Assembly: GCF_000485595.1 (NCBI RefSeq)
Contig: NW_014577101.1
Coordinates: 664,207 to 716,156, forward strand
From: Priapulus caudatus
Taxonomy: Eukaryota > Priapulida > Priapulimorpha > Priapulimorphida > Priapulidae
DNA length: 51,950 bases
Direction: 5' to 3'
Shown here in pieces: positions 10,182 through 22,693 of the stretch (the first letter of the stretch is position 1; each line of letters begins with the position of its first letter). The position numbers and the translations under genes were made by a program. The notes under the pieces were generated by a model that ran no database searches, was not told the DNA's origin, and saw only the letters and a program-made list of their open reading frames with translations.

Positions 10182-13100
10182 CCCATCAGTAAGGATTGTA
10201 ACTTTAAACTTTTTTCAACTTGGCACGTAAAGCTTGTATATATAGGAGTTCGTTTTATGCCATTCCACGATTCTTACTCTTGTGGTTGTACTCATTATCT
10301 GTTAGAGAGATAAATGACATTTTTCATTACGGAATTTATTGGATTTCACTACTTACTGGATACTGGTCTGATATTGCATAATTAGCATAAACAAATATAG
10401 CAATGTGTAAATATTGTGCTGAAGGGGTGATAATCCTTCAACGCATGGTTGTGCTATTAGGATGTCTAGCTTGTATGGTGCATGTAGAATTTCTTTTGGT
10501 AATTTGATGGAATCTGGCATCATATCTGCTCTATTGCTATGATAAAAACACCAATGATGAAAATCCAGTTTCTAAAGCAGGTAGAATATATCTCCATGAA
10601 AGAATTCAGCTGGTCAGGCTATATTGGCATAACCAATCATTTAGATTATACGACCTGGCTGTAGTGTACTTGTGAATATTATGTGGTTCTAAGCATTTTT
10701 ACTTGTAAATTATTTTACTTTTCCCTGCTAGTCTATGGCTTGAATAATATTATAGAACTTATATAGAATTTATGTGTTATACAGTACATTTATCCAATTC
10801 CCCTTTCATATAATATAATTGGTACGTTTAATGTCATCGCCTGTGGTTGATTGCAGTTTGTATGCTATTAAAGGTGTTACAGACCGTGAAACTGTATAAT
10901 TTCTGTTACTCGCAATGCAGGCATTATTAATAATGACACTTCCATCGCCTATATCCAGCCTGAACGTTGTACATGTGGATATTAGGTATCTGCCAAGTCT
11001 GGCTGTGTAAACACACCTCCTGCCACGCAAGCATTCAGTGACGAAGTATGCCGTATTTTTAGAACACGTTTTGTATCGTGAACAGTCTAACATTCGCACA
11101 CAAAGCGATTATTCGTCTTGTAGAGATTCATGAATCGGCAGTATACACCCGCTCACACGTGCCTTCACGCTAAATGCCGTTTTACTGAGCTGCCATTTTG
11201 CAGTCTCACGAAAATCACTCAAACAACAGTGTACATGTCAATCTACAAAACATCTGGAAGTATGGTAGTTTATGCCCCATCATCTTTCTCCGAAAAACGA
11301 GTATCTGTTTCAACTTCTCTGCTCTTTTCACCATCTCTTACTGTACCAGGGTTCAAACATGCACTTATAGCAAAGCAAAATCAAAGAAGCAATTCTATCG
11401 TATCGTATCTATTCGTATCGGCCAGTATTGTGGCCATTATAATCCCTTGCTTAGTTTAGGGCCCTACAATTAGTAAAAAATCAATAAATGTCTTCTTTCA
11501 TTGGCCGTGCACTGATATGTACCGACGTATACTGGTGAACATCGAATTTCAAACTCTGAATTCTATCTTGTACATTTTAAACTACCAGCCAAAAAAAGAA
11601 CCCAGTAAAGAATAATGGGAACTTAAGATGATAAAATACTCGCTTAACCGTTTGGGGAGTTTTAGGTATGTAACTTACCTGAAATGGCATTTCAGAGCTT
11701 CTATTTCAAAATTTCCTGGGGGGCATGCCCCCAGAATGCCCCCCAGAAGCGAGCGCCTCCGGCGCTCATTCATCTTGCTCCCCCAACATACATTAATTCC
11801 TAGCTACAGCCCTGGTTACACCCGGTATGCATTCGCTTGTAGCACAGAGGTGCAGTTAAGAGAATGCGTTTAAACAGGCATTGAAACAGGAAATGGATTT
11901 GAAGCAGGAAATGCGAATAGTTTGCTGGTACAATTTAAAAATATTTAAACAGTGTTTAAGCAAAACATCAATTTCCTGCGAATGTATATTTATACATCAA
12001 TAATAGTTATCTTGAACTGATGAAAATGAGTCACAGTGCAGGACGTGGTGACATTCATGTGAGTATCATCAACTCTACCAAGAACAACGGTGACGACAAC
12101 AACACCAACAACAACAAACAGTGAAAACAGACTTATGTGATCATATTTTAATTAGTCACACATAAACATGCCGAACAGCTAAATGATAGCAGATTTAAAT
12201 GGCATGAGCAATAGCATTGCAAAACGACATGTTTTAACAGATTTATTCTGATTAACATGAAAGCAGTCGGGATGCAATTTGAATCTTAACTTTAGGCTAT
12301 ATTACCAACTCGCATAGCAGCAACATCTTATAGCAGTGAATCAAGGAATAACTTTATCCTCGATACTTTGTATTACATCCATATGGTACCGGTAACAATA
12401 CAATCGTGTTTACATACATTACCTTACTATTATGGAAAGTAGCTGTAGCCATGCTTAGTATTTTACTGCCTTCGGGTGTATACAGGATATTGCAATACCA
12501 TACATAATCGTGCCAGTTTTGATTCTCATCGATTTTGCAACTGGGATAATACTGTTATTTAGCAACCATTTCAATACAAGTATATTTGTCAGCATTATTA
12601 GAATTGTACATAAAAATTTTTTTTACATTGTTCTTTTTAAGACGCCACCTGGTTTAGTTTAATTTGCAGGCGATCAAATAGGCTTTGTTCAGCATCACGC
12701 GATATTTTGCCTAACGAGAGTATGAGAGGTGTGCTTTCTCAAACCTAAACATCACAGAACAGGGTATCACTACACACATATAGCAGCTATTTTTAAACAT
12801 TGTAATCTTTCACTATCAAATTGGCAGATATTTATACCAAATACCTACCTGTTGCTGAATATATATGTATATATATATATATACATATACTTGACCTTAA
12901 GATACTTTTGCTATTATGTAATGATGAGCGAGTGGGCTAATACAGTTTCACTGCATGCACAAACTTGGGCAAATTCCCCGTTATTGACCCATTAAATAGA
13001 TCTAGCCGTCCTGCACTGAAACGTACATGTGAACAAATAAAAATATTAAACTTGCTTCTGGGTTGTTAACACTGTTCTCTCCTCATTGTCCTCCTATCCA

Positions 13101-13440
13101 GCTTACATGCAATGCGTACAAAATGTAATGTATTTGAAAATAGTATATACGCAGAACACAACAAGTTTTCTAGCCAAAATATTGATAACAGAACCCCTTT
13201 TTCTATGTGGTAGTCTAAGTAAGCTGGCTGTGCTTTGAGCAAGGTTGTAAAACGAAAACAAATTGCATTTATATTGCTAATGAGTAGCGCATCCCAAAAG
13301 CCAGTAGTATCACAAACATAATATGATATTCATATTCATGCCATCAACATGACGTGGCAAAATAATAAATCAATTTTAATTCTCATATCCCTGCATGCAC
13401 TTTTGCATTTCAGTTGGGCACATTTACACATACATACGGG
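10182..13440. other. No recognised gene
   Basis: This is RIIAD1 3' region and beyond. ATTAAA at about 10,864 and AATAAA at about 11,484 are possible poly(A) signals. A repeat-like GGGGGGCATGCCCCCAG segment lies at about 11,700-11,830, an AAC-rich run at about 12,085, and a TA microsatellite at about 12,858-12,890. No exon is supported. Confidence 0.4.
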
Positions 13441-13452
13441 TAGGTACACGTA

Positions 13453-13696
13453 TATGGCAGGCGAGGTGGGACACAAATGGTATTTAGTGTCTATCATTAA
13501 ATCATTTAGTGTTTATCAATAATTCCATGCCTATGATTGGCTGAGAAAAAATAAGTTGTATCTGATTGGTTGATTTAATGACTGTCACTAAATGGAATAT
13601 ATGATAGTCACTAGTCTAAATAGAATATATATGATAGACATTAATTCGAATTTGTGACCGTCACTAAATACCATTTGTGTCCCACCTCGCCTGCCA
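13453..13696. mobile_element. Short TIR element with 8-bp direct repeat flanks
   Basis: Termini TGGCAGGCGAGGTGGGACAC (left) and its inverse (right) bound about 240 bp. TACACGTA occurs directly on each side (13,445-13,452 and 13,697-13,704), as expected for a hAT-type 8-bp duplication. A TA duplication (mariner type) is the alternative. Confidence 0.6.
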
Positions 13697-14810
13697 TACA
13701 CGTAGGGCTATGTTTGCATTCTTAAAGATAAAGTAGTTACCTGTTAGAAGCACCTTAGTCTGACCCCCCCTAACACACACGTCCCTTAATATTTTAATAG
13801 CAACAAATATTAATAGCACATTTATTCAAGTGTACCAGTTCCACAACACACGAATATATACAGTTGTGCTATTATTGCCTATCGCACTCAAACTAGCACG
13901 CATATAACAGAGAACAAAATGTGAGCGGGTCAAACAGATTAGGCCACGATTAAAAAGTTCTTTGTTTGCCCTCATCAAACCGAGGCTGAAAAATTTCGGT
14001 AGGTAGGTAGGCTTTTTTCCCTTTTTTTTAGGGTCTTTTTACAAATTCAGCATAGCGTCTACATTCTTGGGTGTGCTTGTGTGGAGATACCTTTTATGTT
14101 GAATGTTTGTTTTGCTTGGTACATAAAATGTTGCCTACAGATTTAAATAATGTAGTGATACAATTTGTAAAAAAATGTATATTAAAAAATGGTAAAAAAT
14201 CAATAAAAAAAATTGCAAACAAACAATATTGTTATTATGGTCTTATCATACACAGAGCGTGTCATACTGCGTGAGACAATAGGCTTTCTTGCATGAGTAA
14301 AATCAATTCAATAAATATTATTCAGTCTCTTACAGGATCAAATTGTAAGAAAATATTTCTATTTAAACTATAAGTGCACTCAAAATCAAACAGCAATCAT
14401 GTTCATAAAAGAAATGTGTGATAACCTTGCTTGAAGATATAGAAAAGTTCCTACAAGTTAGGGGAATCAACAAAGGAAATGAAGATCACTAATACATATA
14501 GAATGTATTTGTATTTATGTCTTGGGGATTTGCTATTTTTATAACATGTAACATTCACACCATTTTGGACAAATTATGAACATAAAATTCAGCTATAAAA
14601 CTATGTTAATTCAACTATAAAACAAATACCGCTAAATGATATATTTGCAACATATATTTGTAATGTATATTTACACACATTGTACAAGTAGAGTAGGTGG
14701 GGATAATCATTAACATAAAATTTCAAAAATTGGGAAGCCATTTCTCAAAAAACGTATTAAAACAAAATGTTTCATTTTAAACCTAATTTTGGAAATTCGC
14801 CCACATAATG

Positions 14811-15411
14811 TTAAAGGGACAGTAGCCTCTAGGATTTTACTGCATACAACTGTACTTACTGTATAACAAATCGTCTATACCCACACGTATTTGTTACAAG
14901 ATACCTAATTTATTGTTATAATTAATTACACATCAACGCTACGAAATTTGAACGGCGCTATGACACCCGCGACCGTGCTGCCACTCCGAAAAAGTTGCGT
15001 ATTTGACAATTTATTTTGCACGTTACAGACCAAGGGCTAATCACAAAAGTGCAATTATATTTATACCTAAATGCTATTTAACCGAACGATGTTCATTTTA
15101 GGACAAATTTATCCAAATTATAACTGAAACTATATGTCGTTTATAAGATATTACAATCCTTTTGCTTTTAAATGAATAAATAAGAAACACCCTCTGTAGC
15201 CCTTGGCTGGAAAGTGGTTTTGCGCAACTTATCAGATCGTCCGCTTTGAGTGGCGCCACCGTCATTGTAATCAAACTGTAGTCGTTAGTTTTAAAACATT
15301 AAAAAAAAATATTTCTAATGGCGATTGTATCATCAAACTTTTTATGTAGCGTAATTATAACCTAAATTAGCTGAAAATAACCCTAGAACCTAGAGTAAAC
15401 TCTCCCTTTAA
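14811..15411. mobile_element. TTAA-flanked short TIR element downstream of LARP6
   Basis: TTAA copies (14,811-14,814 and 15,408-15,411) flank ends that read AGGGACAGT... and the inverse ...CTCTCCCT, with TCTAGG repeated inversely further in. The TTAA target suggests a piggyBac- or Kolobok-type non-autonomous element. Confidence 0.5.
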
Positions 15412-15583
15412 ACGTGTTCCATGGTGTCAGAGAATCGACTAATCCTGCATGTATATTGCAACCATTAAACACGTTTTAGTCTTACTCTTCACAAATGTAC
15501 GTTTACAAACAAATAAAACTAGCCTTATCGCTTGCACGTACCATGACCTTGCCATAAACTGGGTCTGCTCAACAAATGCATTT

Positions 15584-17586
15584 TTACTGTGAGACACCAG
15601 CACAGCTTTTACCTCGACCGATTCCGCCATAAAATCCCGTGGACCCATCCGGTCCTTTCGGCTGCCGGAGTAGCCCACAAGTGTCACCAACTTGCCGTCT
15701 ACCCAGTCGGGGACTACATACTGGCGACACTCCTGGGCTGCTACTGGCCGCCAAGAGACGGCGCTGGACCCACGGACTAGATGGAGACACGGTCGCCTCA
15801 CCCTCACATTCCCTCGATTTGTTTCCCGGCTGGCCTTTGCGTCTGACGCCCGGGCTACTCTTCGGCGTGTTTTTCCTGCTAGTCGTTGGTGTGGACTTGG
15901 GTGTTATGCAAGGAGAAACTCTCAAGCGGTTTGTATCCTCAATGGAGTCGGTGTCACGGGCATTCCACGTACGACTTCGTGGCCTGGCTTCGAAGCGCGG
16001 GCTACTGATTCGGATGTCGGCGGCTTTGGACATATTTAGCCCTTCACCCTCGCTAGTGGAGCTGCGAGGTCGCCCGTGTGGTGAGAGCAGGTGAACATCT
16101 GGTACCCTCTCTCCCTGCGGGTTGTCTGACAAGACCTCTCCATCGCACATGCTCCCTTTGCTACCAGGCCTTCGCTTGTTCCTTTTGCGCTTTTTCTTGT
16201 CATCTTTACCCGCTATTCCTTCTTCCGTCGGCGTTAGAGCCTGACCAGAGGACCCTTGTTTCTTCAGCTTGTCTTGCTCTTTTGCCTTGACGGCTTTTTC
16301 CTTCTTCTTTGCGAGTTTCACCACTCGCAGGCCGCTGCGCCAGTCCGACCTGTCGTTCATCAGCTTCTCTGCATTCTCAGCCGACGCTGCCTTCTCGAAC
16401 TCCACTAGGGCGCACATGGTTTGCCCGATCTCAGGATGGCTGGCTGCGTGCGGTCTCACGTCCGGCGGTACTGCTTTGCCAGGCCGCAGGATTCGCACTA
16501 GCGAGATCTCGCCACACTTCGAAAACATCTGACTCACAGTCTCGATGCTCGGTATTTCGAGAGGCAAATTCATGGCGACGATGGTCCGGGACGGTGTGGT
16601 CTCGTCCCAGTCGGGAAGCGGTTCAATCCGCTTGACCTTCGTCCCCTCGTCATTGACCCGCAACTTCTCAGACTTACGTAGACTGTAGGCGACATTACGG
16701 TAATCCTTTGTGAGGCTCTTCATCTTCTTGAAGGATGTAATAAGCTTGATGCTGACAAACCCCTCTTTGTTTTTCCGGACGTGTTTTAGAAGAAAAGCAT
16801 CTTTAATTATGTTTGCATCGCAGAAGTAAAATTCAACCTGATTGATGATCTTCTGCTGCAATTCCTCATCTGGGGGTTTCCAGTCATCAACATCTTCCTT
16901 ACTCCCTGAAAATAATAGCAATTTATAACATCTTATATGTTATTCTTATTTGTTATACCTATATTTTTTGCCTTATTTAGGTTGTCTTAACAGGATCTGT
17001 TAGATTTTGACCTGACTCAGTTACTAGTGACTAACTTAGTGACTGCATGACGAACGAGATCCTGCATGAACAAATACCTGATTTTTTTTATTAGTGCGGC
17101 CAGAATTATATATCTATATAACAAATAGAATCAACGAAGTTGTTTCAATAAATAAGCGTGTTGCATTTATCAGTGCTGCGTACATTGCTAGATTACCAGG
17201 TTAACAGGCAAGGTGCTCACTCCGCGACTGAAGCCTGACTGTTATTTACAATAATTATAGATTAGATTGTGGGGGCCACAAGGCTAGGCCCTAGCCGCCT
17301 GGTATTTGTAAATGGTAATGGTATGGCCCAAATATTTACCATGAGATGATTTCCGTTCACGAGGGCTACCTTCAATATCGCCGTCACTGGCCTGCCCAGT
17401 CTCGTTCTCTTCGTCGGACACACAAACCACGTACAATTCGGGCATGACGTCGTGAACGTCTGTCCGACCTGTGCCACAGGCTGTGGTCTGAACACCTGCT
17501 GCGCCACCGGGAGGCATCGTCGCTGTTACCATATTGGTGCCGTTTCCCGCATCTCCCGCTGCAACTGACACCGCAGCCTTCTCCAT
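15584..17586 (-). CDS. LARP6: La-related protein 6, two coding exons, 522 aa
   Basis: Exon 1 is 17,586-17,340 and exon 2 is 16,905-15,584, separated by a 434-bp GT-AG intron. The exon 1 donor (CATG|GTAAAT) and exon 2 acceptor (TTTTCAG|GG) meet in phase 1 and give ...RKSSHGSKEDVDDW. The start is the first true ATG in the frame (17,586); the frame is open further upstream but has only a GTG. Residues 1-82 are low-complexity and acidic at the end. The La motif spans about 93-180 (FYFCDAN at 108-114). An RRM-like domain follows at about 190-300 (TIVAMNLP and CALVEFEK as RNP-like strands), then a Lys-rich stretch and a Ser/Pro-rich linker. The C-terminal block has PWVQRRL and QPKGPDGSTGFYGG, the LSA/SUZ-C-type end of LARP6. 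Human LARP6 is 491 aa. Vertebrate LARP6 binds RNA stem-loops, notably collagen mRNA leaders. All domains are intact. Long ORFs on the opposite strand are shadows. Confidence 0.96.
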
Positions 17587-17800
17587 GCTAGGACTAAGAA
17601 AGGTATCTCGCTTTCCCAATCCCAGAGAGGAAGGTTTTCGGCGCAGAAACGGGAGAAATATGGCCCACTCAGGGTTGCAGCAACTCCAGCGGATCACCGC
17701 CACCACAAATCCACGATCTGCGCTTACCTACGCGCATGCTCGGCGGCATTCTCACCCGCCGAGCATTGTGGGTAAGAAATTCTTTCATGTCATTGTGCCA
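17587..17800 (-). promoter_or_regulatory. LARP6 5' leader and promoter region
   Basis: A CpG-containing stretch lies directly upstream of the LARP6 start. It holds an NRF1-like GCGCATGC core (17,732-17,739). Next comes a 9-bp inverted repeat (GCTCGGCGG at 17,739-17,747 and CCGCCGAGC at 17,756-17,764), then GCATTGTGGG, which resembles part of the ZNF143 site. No TATA box is seen. A CGTAG|GTAAGC donor-like site (minus, about 17,725) could mark an upstream noncoding exon. Confidence 0.4.
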
Positions 17801-18776
17801 GGCAGAGACTGCAGAGAGAGATAGACATTCTTTCTGTTGTTCAGTGTCAGGTTGCTGTCAAGGACATAGCCTCCGGCGGATAAGGACATAAGGCACGAAC
17901 CTGCTCTCCAACAAAGAAAAAAATGTTCCTCATATTAAAGTGGAAAAGTTTAAATAAATGCAATGAGTAATTGAACAAAATTATCCATTCAGTCAAATAA
18001 ATATCTCACCTAATTTGCAATTTATTTTTTAATCAGAACCAAAGTAACCAATTTTTTGCTACTATTCAATTTGGTCAATAAATTTTGTCTCCAACAGGCC
18101 CAATAATTGCCTAGAAATAATCAATTTGCTCAGGATATGGCCCCTCTGTACGCTGTACGTACTTACGCGCGCGGTACATAACACAAGCGCGGAGGCTGCG
18201 TGCGGGTACGGGAGCGTTGTGCTTGCATTTCTGCACGGTGTGTGTGTGGACTCTGTGCTTATATACGCGCGCGTGTGTTTCATGTGCGTGCGTTTGCAGG
18301 ATATCTTTATATGCCTCTGTTACCTTGTAAAATTAGTAAACGAAATTAATTTCATCCGTATCTGTGACTGTGAAGCGTAACTGTGACATTAGCCAACAGA
18401 TGGCGTCCATAGGCAGAAAAAGTGAAGAGTATATAATACTAATCTAGTTTCATTACATAAGCAGAATACACTTTATTCAAGCTTAATAACCACAATTTCA
18501 ATGTATAAACTTCACACAACAGTTTTTTCCAGTGTCAATGTACGAATTTTGCACAAATCCGTATTCTGCACCAATTAAATATTTATGGTTATATATTTTC
18601 TTCGTTGTAACCAATATCATCGTTATTTTAACGTATAAAATATCAGTTAATAGAATTAGGAGAATTTTTTGGTGTAGATGGCAGCTGTGTTCAATGTATA
18701 TGCTAGTGGTTCAGTATAAATAATAAAAACACATTAATATTATTGTCTTCTTGAATGATTAGCTGTTTAATTTCAG

Positions 18777-18872
18777 TAGTGCTCCTCAGGCTAATGTTGG
18801 AACAACGTAAGAATGGCGCCACGTACTTCTGTACCCAGTGACCCTGATATCGAAAGAGCTATATGGGCTCAT
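18777..18872 (+). other. Possible small first coding exon
   Basis: A TTTAATTTCAG acceptor is followed by ATG at about 18,814 (AAGAATGGC context). The frame reads MAPRTSVPSDPDIERAIWAH and ends in a consensus GTAAGTTT donor. No further exon was found downstream, where repeats begin at about 19 kb. It may be the start of a transposon gene. Confidence 0.2.
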
Positions 18873-18989
18873 GCAAGTAAGTTTACGCCAAATCAGCTAT
18901 ATTTGCACACACGCGCACGCACGCACGCGGCTACTAGTACTACTATGTTTGGCCTGCGTCCCGTGTGCAAAATGGTAAAAATGTTTGCC

Positions 18990-19390
18990 TAATTAGCATA
19001 TAACTGCTGATATAGCCCTTCTTAGCGCTGATATCAGCAAAAGGCAGCCATTTATGCTGAAATGGACTTTTGTTAGCGCTGATATCAGCAAAAGGGAGAC
19101 AATTATGCTGAAATGAACATTTGTTAGTGCTGATATCAGCAAGAGGGAGACATATTTGCTGAAATGGACATTTGTTTAGCGTGAATGGGCGTTTATTCTG
19201 CTGATATAGGCATTTGAACATGTTGTTTGTATCAATCAGCAGTTGTTTTGCATCAATCAGCAGTTGTTTTGCTTATCAGCTCTATCAGCGCCTATTTAGC
19301 CAAATCAGCATATTTAGGTCCATTTAAGCAATTTTTACGTCCATCTAAGCTAAAATTATGTCCATTTAAGCATATTTGTTGTATGACCTC
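18990..19390. repeat. Tandem repeat built around GCTGATATCAGC
   Basis: Three units of roughly 55-60 bp each contain GCTGATATCAGC, AAAGGGAGACA and ATGCTGAAATGGACATTTG. They are followed by shorter CATCAATCAGCAGTTGTTTT and TCCATTTAAGC repeats. The units are themselves palindrome-rich. Confidence 0.65.
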
Positions 19391-19403
19391 GTTCGTACAC
19401 CAT

Positions 19404-19792
19404 ACACGTGAGTAATTTTTACCCAAGTAAAATGATGCCCGCGTCAAAATACTCACGTGTGCGCCGGATTTTCGTTGAGTTTTCTGACGCATATCAAGAA
19501 ACTCGATATCAAACATGTTTGATAATTTTTGACTCATGCGTCAAAATACTCCACGTGTGCGCGCTAGCTGCGTAAATTTACTCAACACTGGTATACTCAC
19601 AGCGCTTGCGTTTAAATCATTTTAAAAATGACTGCGCCCAGTATTGGCTGCGCACAGTCACGTGATCTACATTACCACTTATACCTTGAGTAATTATACT
19701 GATATACTCACGTGTGCGGCGGACGCTGAAAATATTTCGCGTGAGTATTTTGACGTATGCATCATTTTATTTAAGTAAAATTACTCACGTGT
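19404..19792. mobile_element. TIR element with repeated ACTCACGTGTGCG ends
   Basis: Inverted ends contain ACACGTGAGTAATTTTAC-type and GTCAAAATACTCACG-type blocks, about 60 bp per arm. Several internal ACTCACGTGTGCG copies repeat the terminal motif in both orientations. No coding capacity is seen. Confidence 0.6.
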
Positions 19793-20120
19793 GCGCCGGG
19801 CTTTAGCCCTACGAGGCTGTGCGACTGATTGTCTATAGATATGGTCTTCTAACTGGTATACTATGGTCTTCTAACCCTAGCAAGACCGTTTCTTGGAGCT
19901 AATGCACTGTGTGAAATGCAAGTTGTACTAAATTTGTATTTGCTAAACCTTGATTAATATATATATTATATTTATATTATATATAATATCTGTGTATATA
20001 TTACATTGTTACGCATTCAATGAAAAACGTTCTGTTACACGGTTGTGTGTGTACTGATAAAAAAAGCCCGTAAACAACCTTAAAACCCCGTTAATCTCGA
20101 ATAGCTAGCCTGCTACTGCA

Positions 20121-20582
20121 GCTGAGAGGGCCTATGTCCCCCAGGGTACTGCCGGAACGTACCCTGGGTACGGTCCGGTATACCGGAACGTACCCTGGTA
20201 CTATCAGGAGCGTATAATGCCCTGGTACTATCTAATATGCCGGACCGTACCTCGCCTACTCTACTAACGAGTCTAGGGAGTCGCCTACGTCTACTCCCTA
20301 ACCTTAACCCAGGGGCGTGTACAGGGGGAGGGGTCCAGGAGGTCCGGATGAAGTTATTGTGGTGTGTCAGATGCGAGGAAAACGCATCTGAAGGAGTCTA
20401 ATTTCAAAAAATTCCTCAGACCCCCCCTTCCGCCGCGAAGCCACCGTGGTGTCGAGCAAGTCTTGCGCCGTTCCGTTAGACCCCCCCCCTGGTACAAATC
20501 CGTGTCACACACCCTGTAACGCATATCACATAGTTACACAGGGCTACGTTCCAGTATACCCTGGGAGAATAGCCTCATGAGC
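20121..20582. mobile_element. Foldback family A copy split by a nested insertion
   Basis: The left arm begins GCTGAGAGGGCCTATGTCCC at 20,121 and the right arm ends at about 20,582. The left flank GCTACTGCA (20,112-20,120) is only loosely echoed on the right, where the sequence is rich in small indels. A 207-bp CAGGGG...CCCTG element sits between the arms. Confidence 0.65.
20310..20516. mobile_element. Nested short element with CAGGGGCGTG termini
   Basis: It starts CAGGGGCGTGTACAGGGGGA and ends in an imperfect inverse (ACACACCCTG), interrupting the TTAGGG part of a foldback A copy. The CAGGG...CCCTG ends resemble hAT-type non-autonomous elements. A clear 8-bp duplication was not found. Confidence 0.45.
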
Positions 20583-22200
20583 GCTAAGCTACCTGTCATG
20601 CGACATCGCCTGTGATGGTCCAATTTCCCAGTGCTTTTGTATTCAGGTTTTTTTCGGAGAGGAGAAAACATCGGTTCCTGCTTCAGTAACTGTCGTCACA
20701 TCGTATTCTTAAGTTTAGTTTAGATACGCAAGCAAGTTTTTATTTTTCCTGTAATCCATCACTCCAATTTTCCCCTTAACATGTAAAACAATTATATAAA
20801 CTGCACGCAGGAACGTCACACCGCGAACACCAAGCTTATCGCAGTGACGTCACCTGATACCATCAGGAGCTAATACATGAACAAATGTGATCATTATCTA
20901 GTCCTGATACCATATAAGCTCCATGCATGATGTTGTTTAAAACTTCACCCTTCGTTGCTCTGACATTCCCGGCTTACTGAAGACACTTGTACGTTGCAAA
21001 CCGTGCTCACAGATGAAAAAATCTTATCTATATATAGAAAGGATGACGAATAAAGAATTTCATTTCAGCGAGAAATTCACAAGTTGGATGGGGGGGTGGG
21101 CGACGCCAACTATTCATTCAATTCATTATAACTAACTACAAATGTGATTACTGTTGATAAATACGTAAAAATAATTGTATTTGTTATATAATATTACAAC
21201 GTTCTCCACATTTCCATTATGTGCTTAAAATGTTTTATTTTGTTGTCGTGTGCCACTGGGCGGAGTATGAAGAGATACTCGGTTTTCACTGGCAATTCAC
21301 AATTTGATAAGACCTAGACTTACTCGAGATTCTTGCATTCTGTGTACTTACAGTGGTCAGTCGCGTCATTAAACATAACCTTGCAATGATTGTTTAAAAC
21401 TGTCCTGTTGTGTGTTTCTAGGTTAACAGTGTTCAGTATTACTTACAGCCTCAGTGCGGTTCGTACCAATAGAGTGTGTAACACATCTCATATTTCGGGT
21501 GCCGCCCTTGCGTTAGTAACTGCATATATTTATTGTACAAGCCGCATCTGAATGCCAGCGCCCCCTCGCGCCACCCGACGCAAATACAATTGTTATGATG
21601 CATAAATTATGTTTGTATCAAGGCGCCCGTTCGCGTATATAAGTATCAATAAACGCTTCATGCTAGATCTTTTCACGAACGCCTCTTTATATCGTATTTT
21701 ATTTTCAACGAAAATATCTTATAATAAAAACATCCATTTTGTGCTTGCTAAAAAAAAATTTGCCGGAAGGCATGACCCCGACCCTTCTAGCGAAAAAGGC
21801 CTTTCGACCTTCGGCATTTCATACTTGGCCCTAAATTGGAACAATAAGAAGGCCCAGATCCCATTTGATAAATTGGCTAGAGATGAGACAATCGGATGTT
21901 ATGGTCACACGTGGCCCCAGTTTCTGCGGATCAGAGGCGACCACATAGTAGGAATACAATTGGGAACACAGTGAATTATAGTGCATTGTGGACAGAGAAG
22001 AATCTTAATGAATAAATGTATTGATGACAGTTGAAATACAGGTTTTGAATATCGAATTTAGACGTTTCCACATAAATCGGCTCCAGAGACAGTGAATCGA
22101 GAAATTCTCGATCCGAGGAAAATTATCATCCCTATATATATATATATATACATACGTAGTAGTAAAGTCACACACAAACACCCATGTAGATAAAAACGTA

Positions 22201-22264
22201 GTCAAATTATAGAATAAGGGTGTTTAAAATTCAAAATTTTCAACACCTTATTCTATAATTTGAC
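22201..22264. repeat. Long hairpin palindrome
   Basis: Arms starting GTCAAATTATAGAATAAGG at 22,201 and the inverse ending at 22,264 enclose a short AT-rich loop. An intact counterpart is at about 26,226-26,292. Confidence 0.8.
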
Positions 22265-22620
22265 TTTTATATATGGTATATGATAACGCTTTTTGCCCGT
22301 GTCAACGGCGGAGACTTCTAACCCCCCAAATGTCGACCACTGGATTGTAAAGTCGCACAGAACAAACAACACAGACTCAAAAATGACAGTGTTTACGCCG
22401 GGAATAGGTCGCGGCTTTGCATTCCGCCCTGTCAAAAGACCAGAGTGCGCATAAAACCGGTACAAATTCCTGCGAGGCTACGCCGGGAGCCAGAACGCGG
22501 GGATGTGACGCTGCGCAGACGAAATTCTTACGGTATATTATAATACTATATAACTATATACCAATTATACCAATATATAATTAATATATAAAATAATATA
22601 TATAATATATACTGTATATA

Positions 22621-22676
22621 TATAATATCAGGGGGTTAATAATGACAAACATTGTCATTATTAACCCCTGATAATA
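22621..22676. repeat. Palindrome of the ATCAGG...TTAATAATGACA family
   Basis: The half-site contains TTAATAATGACAAAC and the other half is its inverse. A degraded counterpart is at about 26,671-26,732. Confidence 0.75.
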
Positions 22677-22693
22677 TATGGGGCCTACCTATA

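Noticed and set aside
11700-11760. Minus TTTCAG|GTAAGTTAC donor-like site
   Set aside because: It lies in a GGGGGGCATGCCCCC-type repeat, and no coding frame leads into it.
15589-16635. Open frames on the + strand opposite LARP6
   Set aside because: They are shadows of the LARP6 coding exon on the minus strand, which has conserved domains.
18990-19221. Possible CRISPR-like array of 55-60 bp units
   Set aside because: Units are adjacent tandem repeats without unique spacers in an animal genome.
21609-21974. 121-codon open frame in the duplicated block
   Set aside because: The other copy breaks the frame repeatedly, and no domain is recognised.
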